This document shows, piece after piece, positions 44,050 through 50,603 of a stretch of 50,603 nt of DNA. The stretch is from an uncultured Bacteroidaceae bacterium (GTDB lineage: Bacteria > Bacteroidota > Bacteroidia > Bacteroidales > Bacteroidaceae). Under the pieces are notes generated by a model. It searched no databases, had not been told where the DNA came from, and saw only the letters and a list, made by a program, of their open reading frames with translations. The position numbers and the translations under genes were made by a program. Within the stretch, counting starts at the first letter, position 1; the number at the start of each line of letters is the position of its first letter. The DNA is taken from positions 1 to 50,603 of the forward strand of contig CALULY010000018.1 in NCBI GenBank assembly GCA_944321635.1, given 5' to 3'.

Positions 44050-45261
44050 ATGAAAAAGGACTTAATGGAAGAAATCGAATCGGGGACGAAGAATGCGCTC
44101 ATAAAGAAGCGGATTATCAACCATTATATCTATCATGGCAACTCGACAATCACTGATTTGTCGAGAGCCGTAGATTTGAGCGTCCCTACAGTGACAAAGT
44201 TTCTCGTCGAGATGTGCAAGAATGGCTACATCAACGATTACGGGAAGTTGGAGACCAACGGTGGCCGTCATCCCAACCTTTATGGACTGACACCGGACTC
44301 TGCGTATTTCGTCGGAGTGGATTTGCAGGCCGAGGCCATGGTGCTCGGCATGATGAATTTCAAAGGCGACATGATGCAGACAAAGACAATCACACCATTC
44401 AACCTGAAGAATGATGACGAATGTATTGACAAGATCTGCTCCAATGTCAAAGCTTTCATCGATGAATCCGGTCTGCCAAAAGAAAAGATAATCAACATCA
44501 ACATCAACATACCCAGCCGCGTAAATCCGCATACCGGACATAGTTTCGGTTTCTTCAATTACATAGAGAAGCCGCTCAACGCGATGTTCTCAGAACGTCT
44601 CGGCTACCGTGTGTCAATAGACAATGACACGAGAGCCATGGCTTATGGCGAGTATATGAAAGGTTGTGTGGAGAACGAGAAGAACATTATCTTCGTCAAC
44701 ATCAGCTGGGGACTTTCCATCAGCATCATAATAGATGGCAAGATGTATTATGGCAAGTCCGGCTTCGCGGGAGAGTTCGGGCACATCCCTGCATTCGACA
44801 ACGAAGTCCTCTGCTACTGCGGCAAAAAAGGCTGCATGGAGACCGAGGTCTCGGGTTCCGCATTGTACAGGAAACTCATACAGAAGGTTAAGGAGGGTGA
44901 GACTTCCATTCTTTCAAAGCGGATAAAGGACAATGAAGAATTGACTTTGCATGACATCATCAGCGCAACAAACCGTGAAGACACGTTGTGCATCGACTTG
45001 GTGGAAGGAGTGGGACGCGAGCTTGGTCGCCACATCTCAACACTCATCAACATCTTCAATCCTGAGCTTGTCGTGATAGGTGGTACGTTGGCGCAGACCG
45101 AAGACTATCTGATACAACCTATCGAGGCGTCCGTCCGCAAGTATTCTCTCAGCCTCGTGAACAAAGATTCCAAGATCAAGCGTTCCGCGCTGTTGGAGAA
45201 TGCCGGAATCGTTGGCGCTTGCATGTTGGCACGCAGCAAGATGTTCGAGGTGGACGATTGA
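44050..45261 (+). CDS. ROK family transcriptional regulator (NagC-like)
   Basis: A 403-aa two-domain protein. Residues about 1-75 form a winged helix-turn-helix (NHYIYHGNSTITDLSRAV, LSVPTVTKFLVEMCKNGYI). The ROK kinase-like domain follows: GVDLQAEAMVLGMMNF near 89-104, SIDNDTRAMAYGEY near 193-206 with the position of the catalytic Asp, GFAGEFGHIPAF near 238-249 and the zinc site CYCGKKGCMET near 256-266. The phosphate-loop motif is weaker than in true sugar kinases, so a sugar-sensing repressor is more likely than a kinase. It stands alone with its own promoter and terminator, so targets lie elsewhere; amino sugar or glucan genes are usual. Confidence 0.87.
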   Translation: MKKDLMEEIESGTKNALIKKRIINHYIYHGNSTITDLSRAVDLSVPTVTKFLVEMCKNGYINDYGKLETNGGRHPNLYGLTPDSAYFVGVDLQAEAMVLGMMNFKGDMMQTKTITPFNLKNDDECIDKICSNVKAFIDESGLPKEKIINININIPSRVNPHTGHSFGFFNYIEKPLNAMFSERLGYRVSIDNDTRAMAYGEYMKGCVENEKNIIFVNISWGLSISIIIDGKMYYGKSGFAGEFGHIPAFDNEVLCYCGKKGCMETEVSGSALYRKLIQKVKEGETSILSKRIKDNEELTLHDIISATNREDTLCIDLVEGVGRELGRHISTLINIFNPELVVIGGTLAQTEDYLIQPIEASVRKYSLSLVNKDSKIKRSALLENAGIVGACMLARSKMFEVDD

Positions 45262-45288
45262 TAAGTCCATCATACCAGCATATCCTGA

Positions 45289-45340
45289 AAACGACCGTCC
45301 CCTGTCCATGTGTCATGGCAACAGGGGGCGGTCGTTTTAC
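45289..45340. terminator. Bidirectional terminator between ROK gene and kdsA
   Basis: Long hairpin AAACGACCG-CCCCTGT against ACAGGGG-CGGTCGTTTT (one bulged or mismatched position), flanked by A and T runs on both sides, in the convergent gap. Confidence 0.8.
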
Positions 45341-45383
45341 TATCAAACCGTTCTAATCCGGGACGACGGCTTGTCGCGGGCTA

Positions 45384-46190
45384 TTAGATGATTGCTTGCC
45401 TAATCTTTACCAGTTTCTCCAGCAATTCCTCCAGCAAATCCAGCCTCAGCATATTCGCCCCGTCACTTTTAGCATTGGCAGGGTCTGGATGCGTCTCTAT
45501 GAACAATCCGTCCGCACCTACTGCCACTCCGGCCTTGGCCACGGTCTCGATGAGGCTTGGCATACCGCCTGTCACCCCTGACTGCTGGTTGGGCTGTTGG
45601 AGCGAGTGGGTGATGTCGAGTATCACCGGATGGCCAAATTCCCTCATTTGCGGGATTCCGCGATAATCTATGATAAGGTCGGTGTAGCCGAATGTCGTCC
45701 CCCTCTCGGTCAAGAGCACATTGGGATTTCCGCTTGCGGTGATTTTCTCTGCGACGAATTTCATTGCCGCAGGCGAGAGGAATTGCCCTTTTTTGACATT
45801 GACGATTTTGCCAGTGCGTGCGGCCGCGACGAGCAACTCGGTCTGACGGCATAGGAACGCGGGTATCTGGATGATGTCAATATAGTCCGCCGCCATCGCC
45901 ACATCCTCCACCGAATGCACATCAGACACCACAGGCAGGCCGAATGTCTCTCTCACTTTTGCAAGAATGCGCAAAGCCTTTTCGTCGCCTATGCCGGTGA
46001 AAGAGTCGAGGCGTGAGCGGTTTGCCTTGCGGAACGACCCTTTGAACACGTATGGGATGTCGAGCCTTTCGGTCACATTCTTTATATGCTCAGCGATGTG
46101 CATTGCCATGCTTTCGCCTTCGATGACGCATGGTCCTGCGAGGAGGAAGAAGTTGTTTGCCTTGCTGCTTTTCAGGTAATCTATGTTCAT
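45384..46190 (-). CDS. kdsA: 3-deoxy-8-phosphooctulonate synthase
   Basis: Condenses arabinose 5-phosphate and phosphoenolpyruvate to make KDO 8-phosphate for lipopolysaccharide. The 268-aa protein shows LAGPCVIEGE near 17-26, YVFKGSFRKANRS near 47-59, DVHSVEDV near 88-95, VKKGQFLSP near 128-136, ERGTTFGY near 158-165 and FIETHPDP near 229-236. The Cys in AGPC takes the place held by Asn in the metal-independent E. coli enzyme, so this should be the metal-dependent class. It follows the lipid kinase gene by three bases, at the end of a four-gene minus-strand run from 48602. Confidence 0.95.
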   Translation of the reverse strand: MNIDYLKSSKANNFFLLAGPCVIEGESMAMHIAEHIKNVTERLDIPYVFKGSFRKANRSRLDSFTGIGDEKALRILAKVRETFGLPVVSDVHSVEDVAMAADYIDIIQIPAFLCRQTELLVAAARTGKIVNVKKGQFLSPAAMKFVAEKITASGNPNVLLTERGTTFGYTDLIIDYRGIPQMREFGHPVILDITHSLQQPNQQSGVTGGMPSLIETVAKAGVAVGADGLFIETHPDPANAKSDGANMLRLDLLEELLEKLVKIRQAII

Positions 46191-46193
46191 GTC

Positions 46194-47135
46194 TTATCTA
46201 TTAGGTATTATTATAGTCAGATATTCATTCAATATGCCTATTTCCAACGGGAACCCGTGCTTGTATATCCTGCCATCAACGTCAGTCATAGCGTTTTTCA
46301 CACGCAGCACCTTGACCGCCTTGGTGCGGTAGATCCGCACGTTCTTGTGGTTGAAAAGCCGTCCGTTGATGCTCATCCACAGTCCCTTTAGGATTTGGAG
46401 CTTCTTCTCGGGACGGTAGATGACTGTCACGTCCAGCCATCCGTTGTAGGGCACTGCGCTCGGTGTCTGTCCGTAGCCGTGGGCGTTGCCGATGCACACC
46501 GTCATCACCCTGCCGCGCAGGTGCTCGTCGTTGATGACAAGGTGCGTGCGGTAGGTCTTCTTGAGGAACAGTATTGCAAACAGTGCGCAGGTATAAGCCA
46601 CCCATTTCATCGCAAACGAGCGTTTGAGGCTGTTCGTAATCTTTGACACTTGCGCTCCTAACCCTATATTCATCGAGTTGACGAAGTAGCGGCGGCGGTA
46701 GTAACCAGAGATGTAGTAGGACGAGTAGCCCACATCGATGCGCCGCGTCCGCCTGCTTATGATGGCCTCGATGGCATCCTTGTAGTCGGAGGTCAGTCCC
46801 CAGAAGTCGGCGAAGTCATTGCCTATCCCGTTGGGGATGATGCCTATCGCCACCGAAGATTTGTCCTCAAGGTCTGATTTCATTATGCCGTTCACCACGT
46901 CGCTGACGATGCCATCCCCGCCGACAGCAACGATGGTCTTGAATCCACGGTTGGCATAGCCCCGCGCTATCTCCTCGGCGGTCATGTAGGGCTGCGGCAT
47001 ATTGTATTCGAATGGGATGTGGCGGCTCACGATGTATTCCCTGATGGCCTTCCATCTCTTGCGTGCAAAACGTTGCAACCCCGAGCGGGGGTTGTAGACG
47101 ATGCCCCATTTGTTAGGTTCGACTTGCATTGCCAT
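46194..47135 (-). CDS. Diacylglycerol/lipid kinase family protein (YegS-like)
   Basis: A 313-aa cytosolic lipid kinase of the DAGK catalytic fold. Signature pieces are VYNPRSG near 12-18, TIVAVGGDGIVSDVVNGI near 67-84 with the GGDG nucleotide motif, and IGIIPNGIGNDFAD near 98-111. Candidate substrates are diacylglycerol, undecaprenol or a sphingolipid base; Bacteroidales make sphingolipids and homologues have been proposed there, but sequence does not decide. Its start overlaps the end of miaA by 23 bases (ATG 47135; ATG 47129 also possible), and kdsA follows by three bases. Confidence 0.88.
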   Translation of the reverse strand: MAMQVEPNKWGIVYNPRSGLQRFARKRWKAIREYIVSRHIPFEYNMPQPYMTAEEIARGYANRGFKTIVAVGGDGIVSDVVNGIMKSDLEDKSSVAIGIIPNGIGNDFADFWGLTSDYKDAIEAIISRRTRRIDVGYSSYYISGYYRRRYFVNSMNIGLGAQVSKITNSLKRSFAMKWVAYTCALFAILFLKKTYRTHLVINDEHLRGRVMTVCIGNAHGYGQTPSAVPYNGWLDVTVIYRPEKKLQILKGLWMSINGRLFNHKNVRIYRTKAVKVLRVKNAMTDVDGRIYKHGFPLEIGILNEYLTIIIPNR

Positions 47136-48054
47136 ATTTCTGGTTTATCATTTCCGTCATAGTTGCGAGCTTAGCATCGAGCGGGAGATTGCCATCGATC
47201 CAGTTGATTGTGATGCCGCGCCTCTCCATCCCCCTGAACCACGTCATCTGCCGTTTGGCAAACTGGTGGATTGCGATTTCCAGCTTGTCGTGCATCTCTT
47301 CGTAGGACATCTCGCCGAGGACGTAGGCGGTCACATACTTGTATTCCAGCCCGTAGTATATCAAATCACCGGCCGCCACGCCTCCCTCCAGCAGACGGCG
47401 CACCTCATCGACCAGCCCGGCGGCAAGCCTCGCGTCGAGGCGGCGGCTTATCCTCGCCCTCCGTGTCTCGCGGTCAACCTGGATGCCAAAGACTATGGAG
47501 TCTATCGCCTGGAATTGCCGCGCCGTGATGCCATGTGCGCGGTAGTAGTGCTCGATCTCTATCGCTCTGATCGCCCTCTTGGGCGTGTCGATGTCTGTCG
47601 TGTTGTGCAGCGGTTTGCAGGCAGCGAGGATGCTCGCCAGTTCGTCTAGCGTCTTGCCTTCCAAACGGGCGCGCAGTTCCTTGTCCTCAGGGACAGGCAG
47701 CATGGCATAGCCTTTGAGCACCGACTCGACATACAACCCCGACCCTCCGCACAGCACCGCATCCTTGCCGCGTCCCTTGATTGCGTTGTAAGCACGCATG
47801 AAATCCTCCTGGTACTCGAAAAGGTTGTACTTGTAGCCCGCATCCCTCACGTCGATGAGGTGGCAGGGCACACGACGGCCATCGATGACATACTCCTCCA
47901 AGTCCTTGCCCGTGCCGATGTCCATGCCGCGATAGACCTGGCGCGAGTCGCCGCTGATGACCTCCGCGCCGAGGCGGTCGGCGAGTGCGGCGGCGAGTGC
48001 CGTCTTGCCAGAGGCCGTAGGGCCGATGATGGTGATGAGTCTGCCGCCGGTCAT
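47113..48054 (-). CDS. miaA: tRNA dimethylallyltransferase MiaA
   Basis: Adds the isopentenyl group to A37 of tRNAs reading UNN codons. The 313-aa protein has the P-loop GPTASGKT near 11-18, ISGDSRQVYRGMDIGTGKD near 33-51, LCGGSGLYVESVL near 100-112 and the C-terminal tRNA-binding region including KRQMTWFRG near 276-284. The start overlaps the upstream lipoprotein gene by four bases and its end overlaps the lipid kinase start. Bacteroidales often have a second miaA paralogue elsewhere in the genome. Confidence 0.95.
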   Translation of the reverse strand: MTGGRLITIIGPTASGKTALAAALADRLGAEVISGDSRQVYRGMDIGTGKDLEEYVIDGRRVPCHLIDVRDAGYKYNLFEYQEDFMRAYNAIKGRGKDAVLCGGSGLYVESVLKGYAMLPVPEDKELRARLEGKTLDELASILAACKPLHNTTDIDTPKRAIRAIEIEHYYRAHGITARQFQAIDSIVFGIQVDRETRRARISRRLDARLAAGLVDEVRRLLEGGVAAGDLIYYGLEYKYVTAYVLGEMSYEEMHDKLEIAIHQFAKRQMTWFRGMERRGITINWIDGNLPLDAKLATMTEMINQKYGNASRT

Positions 48055-48602
48055 TGCTCCCGTGCTATGTTGCCGATGCTTTTTGGATAGACGTGGACGG
48101 TCGAATCTATGTACTTGTGGTTTGCGTCCACATAGACTTGCGCACCGTCGGGCAGCTTGTCAACGACCACGCCAAGGATGTAGTTGCGTTTGTCGTCGCT
48201 TGTCGCGCCGTCAGGTTTCATTGTCTCGATGTAGTAGCTAAAACTGTAATTGCCGCTCCTGCCCCGCGCCATATAGGTGGTCAGCGCGTCAGGCATCGAT
48301 GACCTCTCATAGATGATGGTGTCCTGGTTGTAGACAAACGTGCTGGATGAGAAGTCTATCGACATCAATGCCGTGTTGTTGCCGGCCAGCGTCGGCATAT
48401 ATTCCTCCAGCTGCTCACGCGAATTGACCAACGTAGCCATGCCCTCTCCTGCAAGGTGCACCACGGGGGCATGGTCAATGAATATCTCACGCTTGATGTC
48501 GAGTACGTAGGGTTCGTAGTACTGCTCTTCTTCCTGGCAAGCCACCGCCACCGCCGCTGCGGCGACCAGCGCGGCCGCGCTCAAAATCCTGTCAATCATC
48601 AT
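48051..48602 (-). CDS. Lipoprotein of unknown function
   Basis: A 183-aa predicted lipoprotein: an alanine-rich signal peptide ends in lipobox AVAC at Cys22, followed by the acidic QEEEQYYEPYVLD. The mature part has a mix of strands and short helices with no motif I recognise (TLVNSREQLEEYMPTLAG, FSSSTFVYNQDTIIYE, YILGVVVDKLPDGAQVYVD). It heads the run lipoprotein-miaA-lipid kinase-kdsA, overlapping miaA by four bases, and has a TATCTTTG promoter 21 bases upstream. The link to LPS and lipid genes suggests an envelope role, but that is inference. Confidence 0.72.
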   Translation of the reverse strand: MMIDRILSAAALVAAAAVAVACQEEEQYYEPYVLDIKREIFIDHAPVVHLAGEGMATLVNSREQLEEYMPTLAGNNTALMSIDFSSSTFVYNQDTIIYERSSMPDALTTYMARGRSGNYSFSYYIETMKPDGATSDDKRNYILGVVVDKLPDGAQVYVDANHKYIDSTVHVYPKSIGNIAREQ

Positions 48603-48622
48603 TCATTTAGCTTTGTTGCGCC

Positions 48623-48630
48623 CAAAGATA
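48623..48630 (-). promoter_or_regulatory. Promoter of the lipoprotein-miaA-dagK-kdsA operon
   Basis: Minus-strand TATCTTTG fits TAnnTTTG, 20 bases before the ATG at 48602. Confidence 0.6.
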
Positions 48631-48769
48631 ACGATTTAATCTCTCCTGCCCCCACGCCTCCGCCCCAATTAACCTTAACCAAGCGCCGCGAGCCACAGTG
48701 CAAGGCTTGCCGTGACATGGTGAAAAGTCCGTTGGACCAGGCGCGAAACGCGGTCATTTCAGGAGTAAA

Positions 48770-49010
48770 GCCCGATATGACCGGGCATGAATTCGGATGA
48801 AGCGGGACATGAAATCCCGCTATCCGTAGGGAAAAGTCCCATCACCCGGTGCATAAAGTTCATTCAAAAGTTTTGTTTATATATTCAAAACTTCTGTTTA
48901 TATAAACAAAAGTTCTGAATATACTTTATGTCAGGAGGAAACGAACTTTATGCGCCGGGACATTGGAGTTTAGGTCAGACCTGAACGGACTTTATGCCAG
49001 GCATCATGCC
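48770..49010. repeat. Repeat element R6
   Basis: Family member built from 22-24 base units: left units GTAAAGCCCGATATGACCG, GGCATGAATTCGGATGAAGC, GGACATGAAATCCCGC, then GGGAAAAGTCCC; a core 48863-48924 of 21-base AT-rich units (CAAAAGTTCTGAATATAC and inverse forms); right units each beginning ACTTTATG or a variant. From 48806 to about 48874 it is nearly the reverse complement of the right half of R5. It lies upstream of the lipoprotein promoter and downstream of galK, all on one strand, unlike the convergent placement of most members. The rest of this 536-bp gap has no gene. Confidence 0.88.
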
Positions 49011-49074
49011 CGCTTGGCTCTTATGGCATCGTCCCCCACCCCGCGCCCCCATCGCGACGGGTATGCCACGGGCA

Positions 49075-49115
49075 TAAAAAAACTGCGTGCAGTGGTTTGC
49101 CACCATGCACGCAGC
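49075..49115 (-). terminator. galK terminator
   Basis: Minus-strand 9-bp stem CTGCGTGCA / TGCACGCAG with an inner GTGG / CCAC stem, followed by a run of T (49075-49082 as A on the plus strand). It begins 24 bases after the galK stop. Confidence 0.85.
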
Positions 49116-49138
49116 TGCCGTCACGGCCTTGTCTCGTG

Positions 49139-50290
49139 TCACTCGACGCGGCGGGAACCGTCGCAAATCACTACGTCGTAGACCTTTGGGAGGCGTTTGT
49201 AACGCTCGGCATATCTCTTTTTGGCATCGGCGATGAACTGGTCATACAACTCGTCTTTCACGAGGTTGATGGTGCATCCGCCAAATCCTCCGCCCATGAC
49301 GCGCGAACCGGTCACGCCATTCTCTTTGGCTATGTCGTTAAGGAAGTCCAGCTCCTCACAGCTTACTTCATACAGTTTGCTCATGCCGTGGTGCGTCTCG
49401 TACATCTTTTGGCCGACCGTCTCGTAGTCGCCGCGCTCCAATGCGTCGCAAACGTCGAGCACACGCTGGATCTCTTCGATGACATACTCGGCGCGCATGT
49501 AATCCTCGGCTGATACCTCGTCTTTCACCTCTTCGAGCCACTCCATGTTGGCGTCACGCAGGAACTCGACCTTGGGGTGTCTCTTTTGTATGGCTTTGAC
49601 CACCGTCTCGCATGACTGGCGGCGTTTGTTGTAGGCTGATGACGCCAACTCGTGTTTTACGACCGAGTCGAGCAGTACGAGGCGATATCCTTCGGGCTTG
49701 AACGGGTAGTATTGGTATTCCATAGAGCGGCAGTCGAGGCGCATGAGGCTGTCCTTCTTGCCAAAGACTGATGCAAACTGGTCCATGATGCCGCACATGA
49801 CCCCGCAGTAGTTGTGCTCGGTGGCCTGTCCTATTTTGGCCAGTTCAAACTTATCCATCTCGATACCGTTCATGTCGCAGATGCCAAATGCGTAGGCACT
49901 CTCAAGAGCCGCCGACGATGACATCCCCGCGCCGAGGGGCACGTCGCCTGCAAAAACAGTGTCGAAACATTTGATTTCATATCCGCGTTTGATTATCTCG
50001 CGGCAGATGCCGAAGATGTATCTTGCCCAGCTTGTGCGGGGGGCATCTTCTTCACGAAGGCCAAACTCCACATAGTCTTTCATGTCGATTGAGTAGGCAC
50101 GCACCTTGTCGAGCCCGTTGAATTTCATCTCGACCATGATGCCCTTGTCGATGGCGCCCGGGAACACGAAGCCGCCGTTGTAGTCTGTGTGCTCGCCGAT
50201 GAGGTTGATGCGACCGGGCGAAAAGTATTGCGTGCCCTCTTGGTCGTTGAAGTGTTTCTTGAACTTTGATCTTACGAAAGCTGAATCCAT
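49139..50290 (-). CDS. galK: Galactokinase
   Basis: Phosphorylates galactose to galactose 1-phosphate, the entry of the Leloir pathway. The 383-aa protein has the GHMP kinase pieces: SPGRINLIGEHTDYNGGFV near 24-42 (galactokinase signature), PLGAGMSSSAALE near 116-128 (ATP loop) and VMGGGFGGCTINLV near 334-347. The length is the family norm. It follows the sugar permease on the minus strand with a strong hairpin between them. galM, galT or galE are not in view. Confidence 0.95.
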   Translation of the reverse strand: MDSAFVRSKFKKHFNDQEGTQYFSPGRINLIGEHTDYNGGFVFPGAIDKGIMVEMKFNGLDKVRAYSIDMKDYVEFGLREEDAPRTSWARYIFGICREIIKRGYEIKCFDTVFAGDVPLGAGMSSSAALESAYAFGICDMNGIEMDKFELAKIGQATEHNYCGVMCGIMDQFASVFGKKDSLMRLDCRSMEYQYYPFKPEGYRLVLLDSVVKHELASSAYNKRRQSCETVVKAIQKRHPKVEFLRDANMEWLEEVKDEVSAEDYMRAEYVIEEIQRVLDVCDALERGDYETVGQKMYETHHGMSKLYEVSCEELDFLNDIAKENGVTGSRVMGGGFGGCTINLVKDELYDQFIADAKKRYAERYKRLPKVYDVVICDGSRRVE

Positions 50291-50314
50291 GATGTTCGTT
50301 AGTTTATTTGTTAA

Positions 50315-50367
50315 ACAGGCAAAGCCCGCCGTCGGTAGTCTTGGCTGCCTTGACGGACGGGCTTTGC
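50315..50367 (-). terminator. Hairpin between the sugar permease and galK
   Basis: Stem GCAAAGCCCG / CGGGCTTTGC (50358-50367 with 50319-50328), extended by an inner stem, followed on the minus strand by CTGTTT. It lies only nine bases after the permease stop and 24 before the galK ATG, so it may terminate part of the permease transcript or stabilise it and set different levels of the two proteins. Confidence 0.65.
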
Positions 50368-50375
50368 GGTTGATG

Positions 50376-50603
50376 TCATGCCTTTCTCAATTGCTTGGTT
50401 GACGGTCTGCTGCCTACGAGTGCATAGAAAAGGATGTAGACCGCGCAGAAGAGTACCAACCAGTAACTTGTCATGTAGCTTGATGTAGCGTCCGCAATCC
50501 AACCTTGCAACGGCACGAGTATTCCACCACCGAAAACCATCGTCATGAAAATGCCGCTGGCAATCGCCGTGTACTTGCCCAGTCCCTCGACTGCCAAGTT
50601 GAA
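50376..50603 (-). CDS. gluP: Sugar MFS permease, glucose/galactose type (C-terminal part only)
   Basis: The last 75 residues of a major facilitator permease; the rest lies past the window. Two TM segments are seen (TAIASGIFMTMVFGGGILVP and YWLVLFCAVYILFYALVG). FNLAVEGLGKYTAIASG followed by GGGILVPLQGWIAD is, from memory, close to the FucP/GluP family of proton- or sodium-coupled fucose, glucose and galactose carriers. Its place directly before galK supports galactose or glucose uptake, as in other Bacteroidales galactose operons. FucP-like fucose transport cannot be ruled out from this fragment. Confidence 0.8.
   Translation of the reverse strand, partial: FNLAVEGLGKYTAIASGIFMTMVFGGGILVPLQGWIADATSSYMTSYWLVLFCAVYILFYALVGSRPSTKQLRKA

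Noticed and set aside
48456..48800. Plus-strand 114-aa frame before R6
   Set aside because: It starts antisense to the lipoprotein gene and runs through its promoter; no homology pattern is seen.
2548..49010. Insertion sequences at the R elements
   Set aside because: No transposase frame lies inside or beside any element, and the arms make up most of their length.

Overview
The window reads as a chromosomal segment of a gut-type Bacteroidales bacterium. The evidence is the Bacteroidetes promoter element TAnnTTTG in front of many genes, A-rich start contexts instead of Shine-Dalgarno sites, and typical Bacteroidales families (NigD-like lipoprotein, DUF4286, DUF5063, DUF3316, C69 dipeptidase, MCE protein, DPE2-like glucanotransferase). 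The GC-rich coding sequence would fit a Muribaculaceae-like lineage better than Bacteroides proper, but this is inference; no rRNA or tRNA gene was seen. The content is mostly housekeeping. I see no prophage, integrase, transposase, CRISPR array or clearly broken gene. Genes at both window edges (lon on the left, a sugar permease on the right) are cut.

Layout. 1-2432 lon (minus). 2796-9145 is a plus-strand run: glnS, DUF4286, ruvC, small membrane protein, glycerate kinase, then DUF5063, 3'-5' exonuclease and an RlmI-like methyltransferase, many overlapping by a few bases. 9216-9297 is a candidate small RNA or attenuated leader, followed by a low-molecular-weight phosphatase and a NigD-like lipoprotein. 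11005-15118 is an aroQ-pyk-O-methyltransferase-rbfA-permease operon. 15743-21513 (minus) holds phosphoglucomutase, C69 dipeptidase, an FKBP lipoprotein and glyS. 21748-26259 (plus) holds parC, DUF3316 and an S41 protease lipoprotein. 26918-32169 (minus) holds malQ and the B12-dependent ribonucleotide reductase nrdJ. Next come a nitroreductase, dnaA, an MCE protein and an amidase (minus), a BASS-type transporter and a large unknown protein (plus). 40651-43886 holds a TIGR02757 protein, a CDF metal exporter, lipB and ftsE. The rest is a ROK regulator, then minus-strand kdsA, dagK-like, miaA, a lipoprotein, galK and the end of a galactose/glucose permease.

The most striking non-coding feature is a family of six long intergenic elements (R1 2548-2706, R2 15210-15445, R3 26464-26707, R4 33331-33526, R5 40239-40434, R6 48770-49010). 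Each has arms built from 22-24 bp units containing CATAAAG or its complement, arranged as nested inverted repeats around an AT-rich core of 21-bp units. Unit sequences differ between elements, yet the two arms of R1, R2 and R3 match each other, so pairing is kept while sequence drifts. R2/R3 and R5/R6 are related copies in opposite orientation. Four of the six lie between convergent genes. They resemble a MITE or REP-like family built from tandem bricks; no mobilising gene is present in the window.

Functionally the region joins DNA replication and repair (dnaA, parC, ruvC, nrdJ), translation (glnS, glyS, miaA, rbfA, rRNA methyltransferase), envelope work (amidase, MCE protein, kdsA, lipid kinase, ftsE, several lipoproteins) and sugar metabolism (pgm, malQ, pyk, glycerate kinase, gluP-galK, ROK protein).
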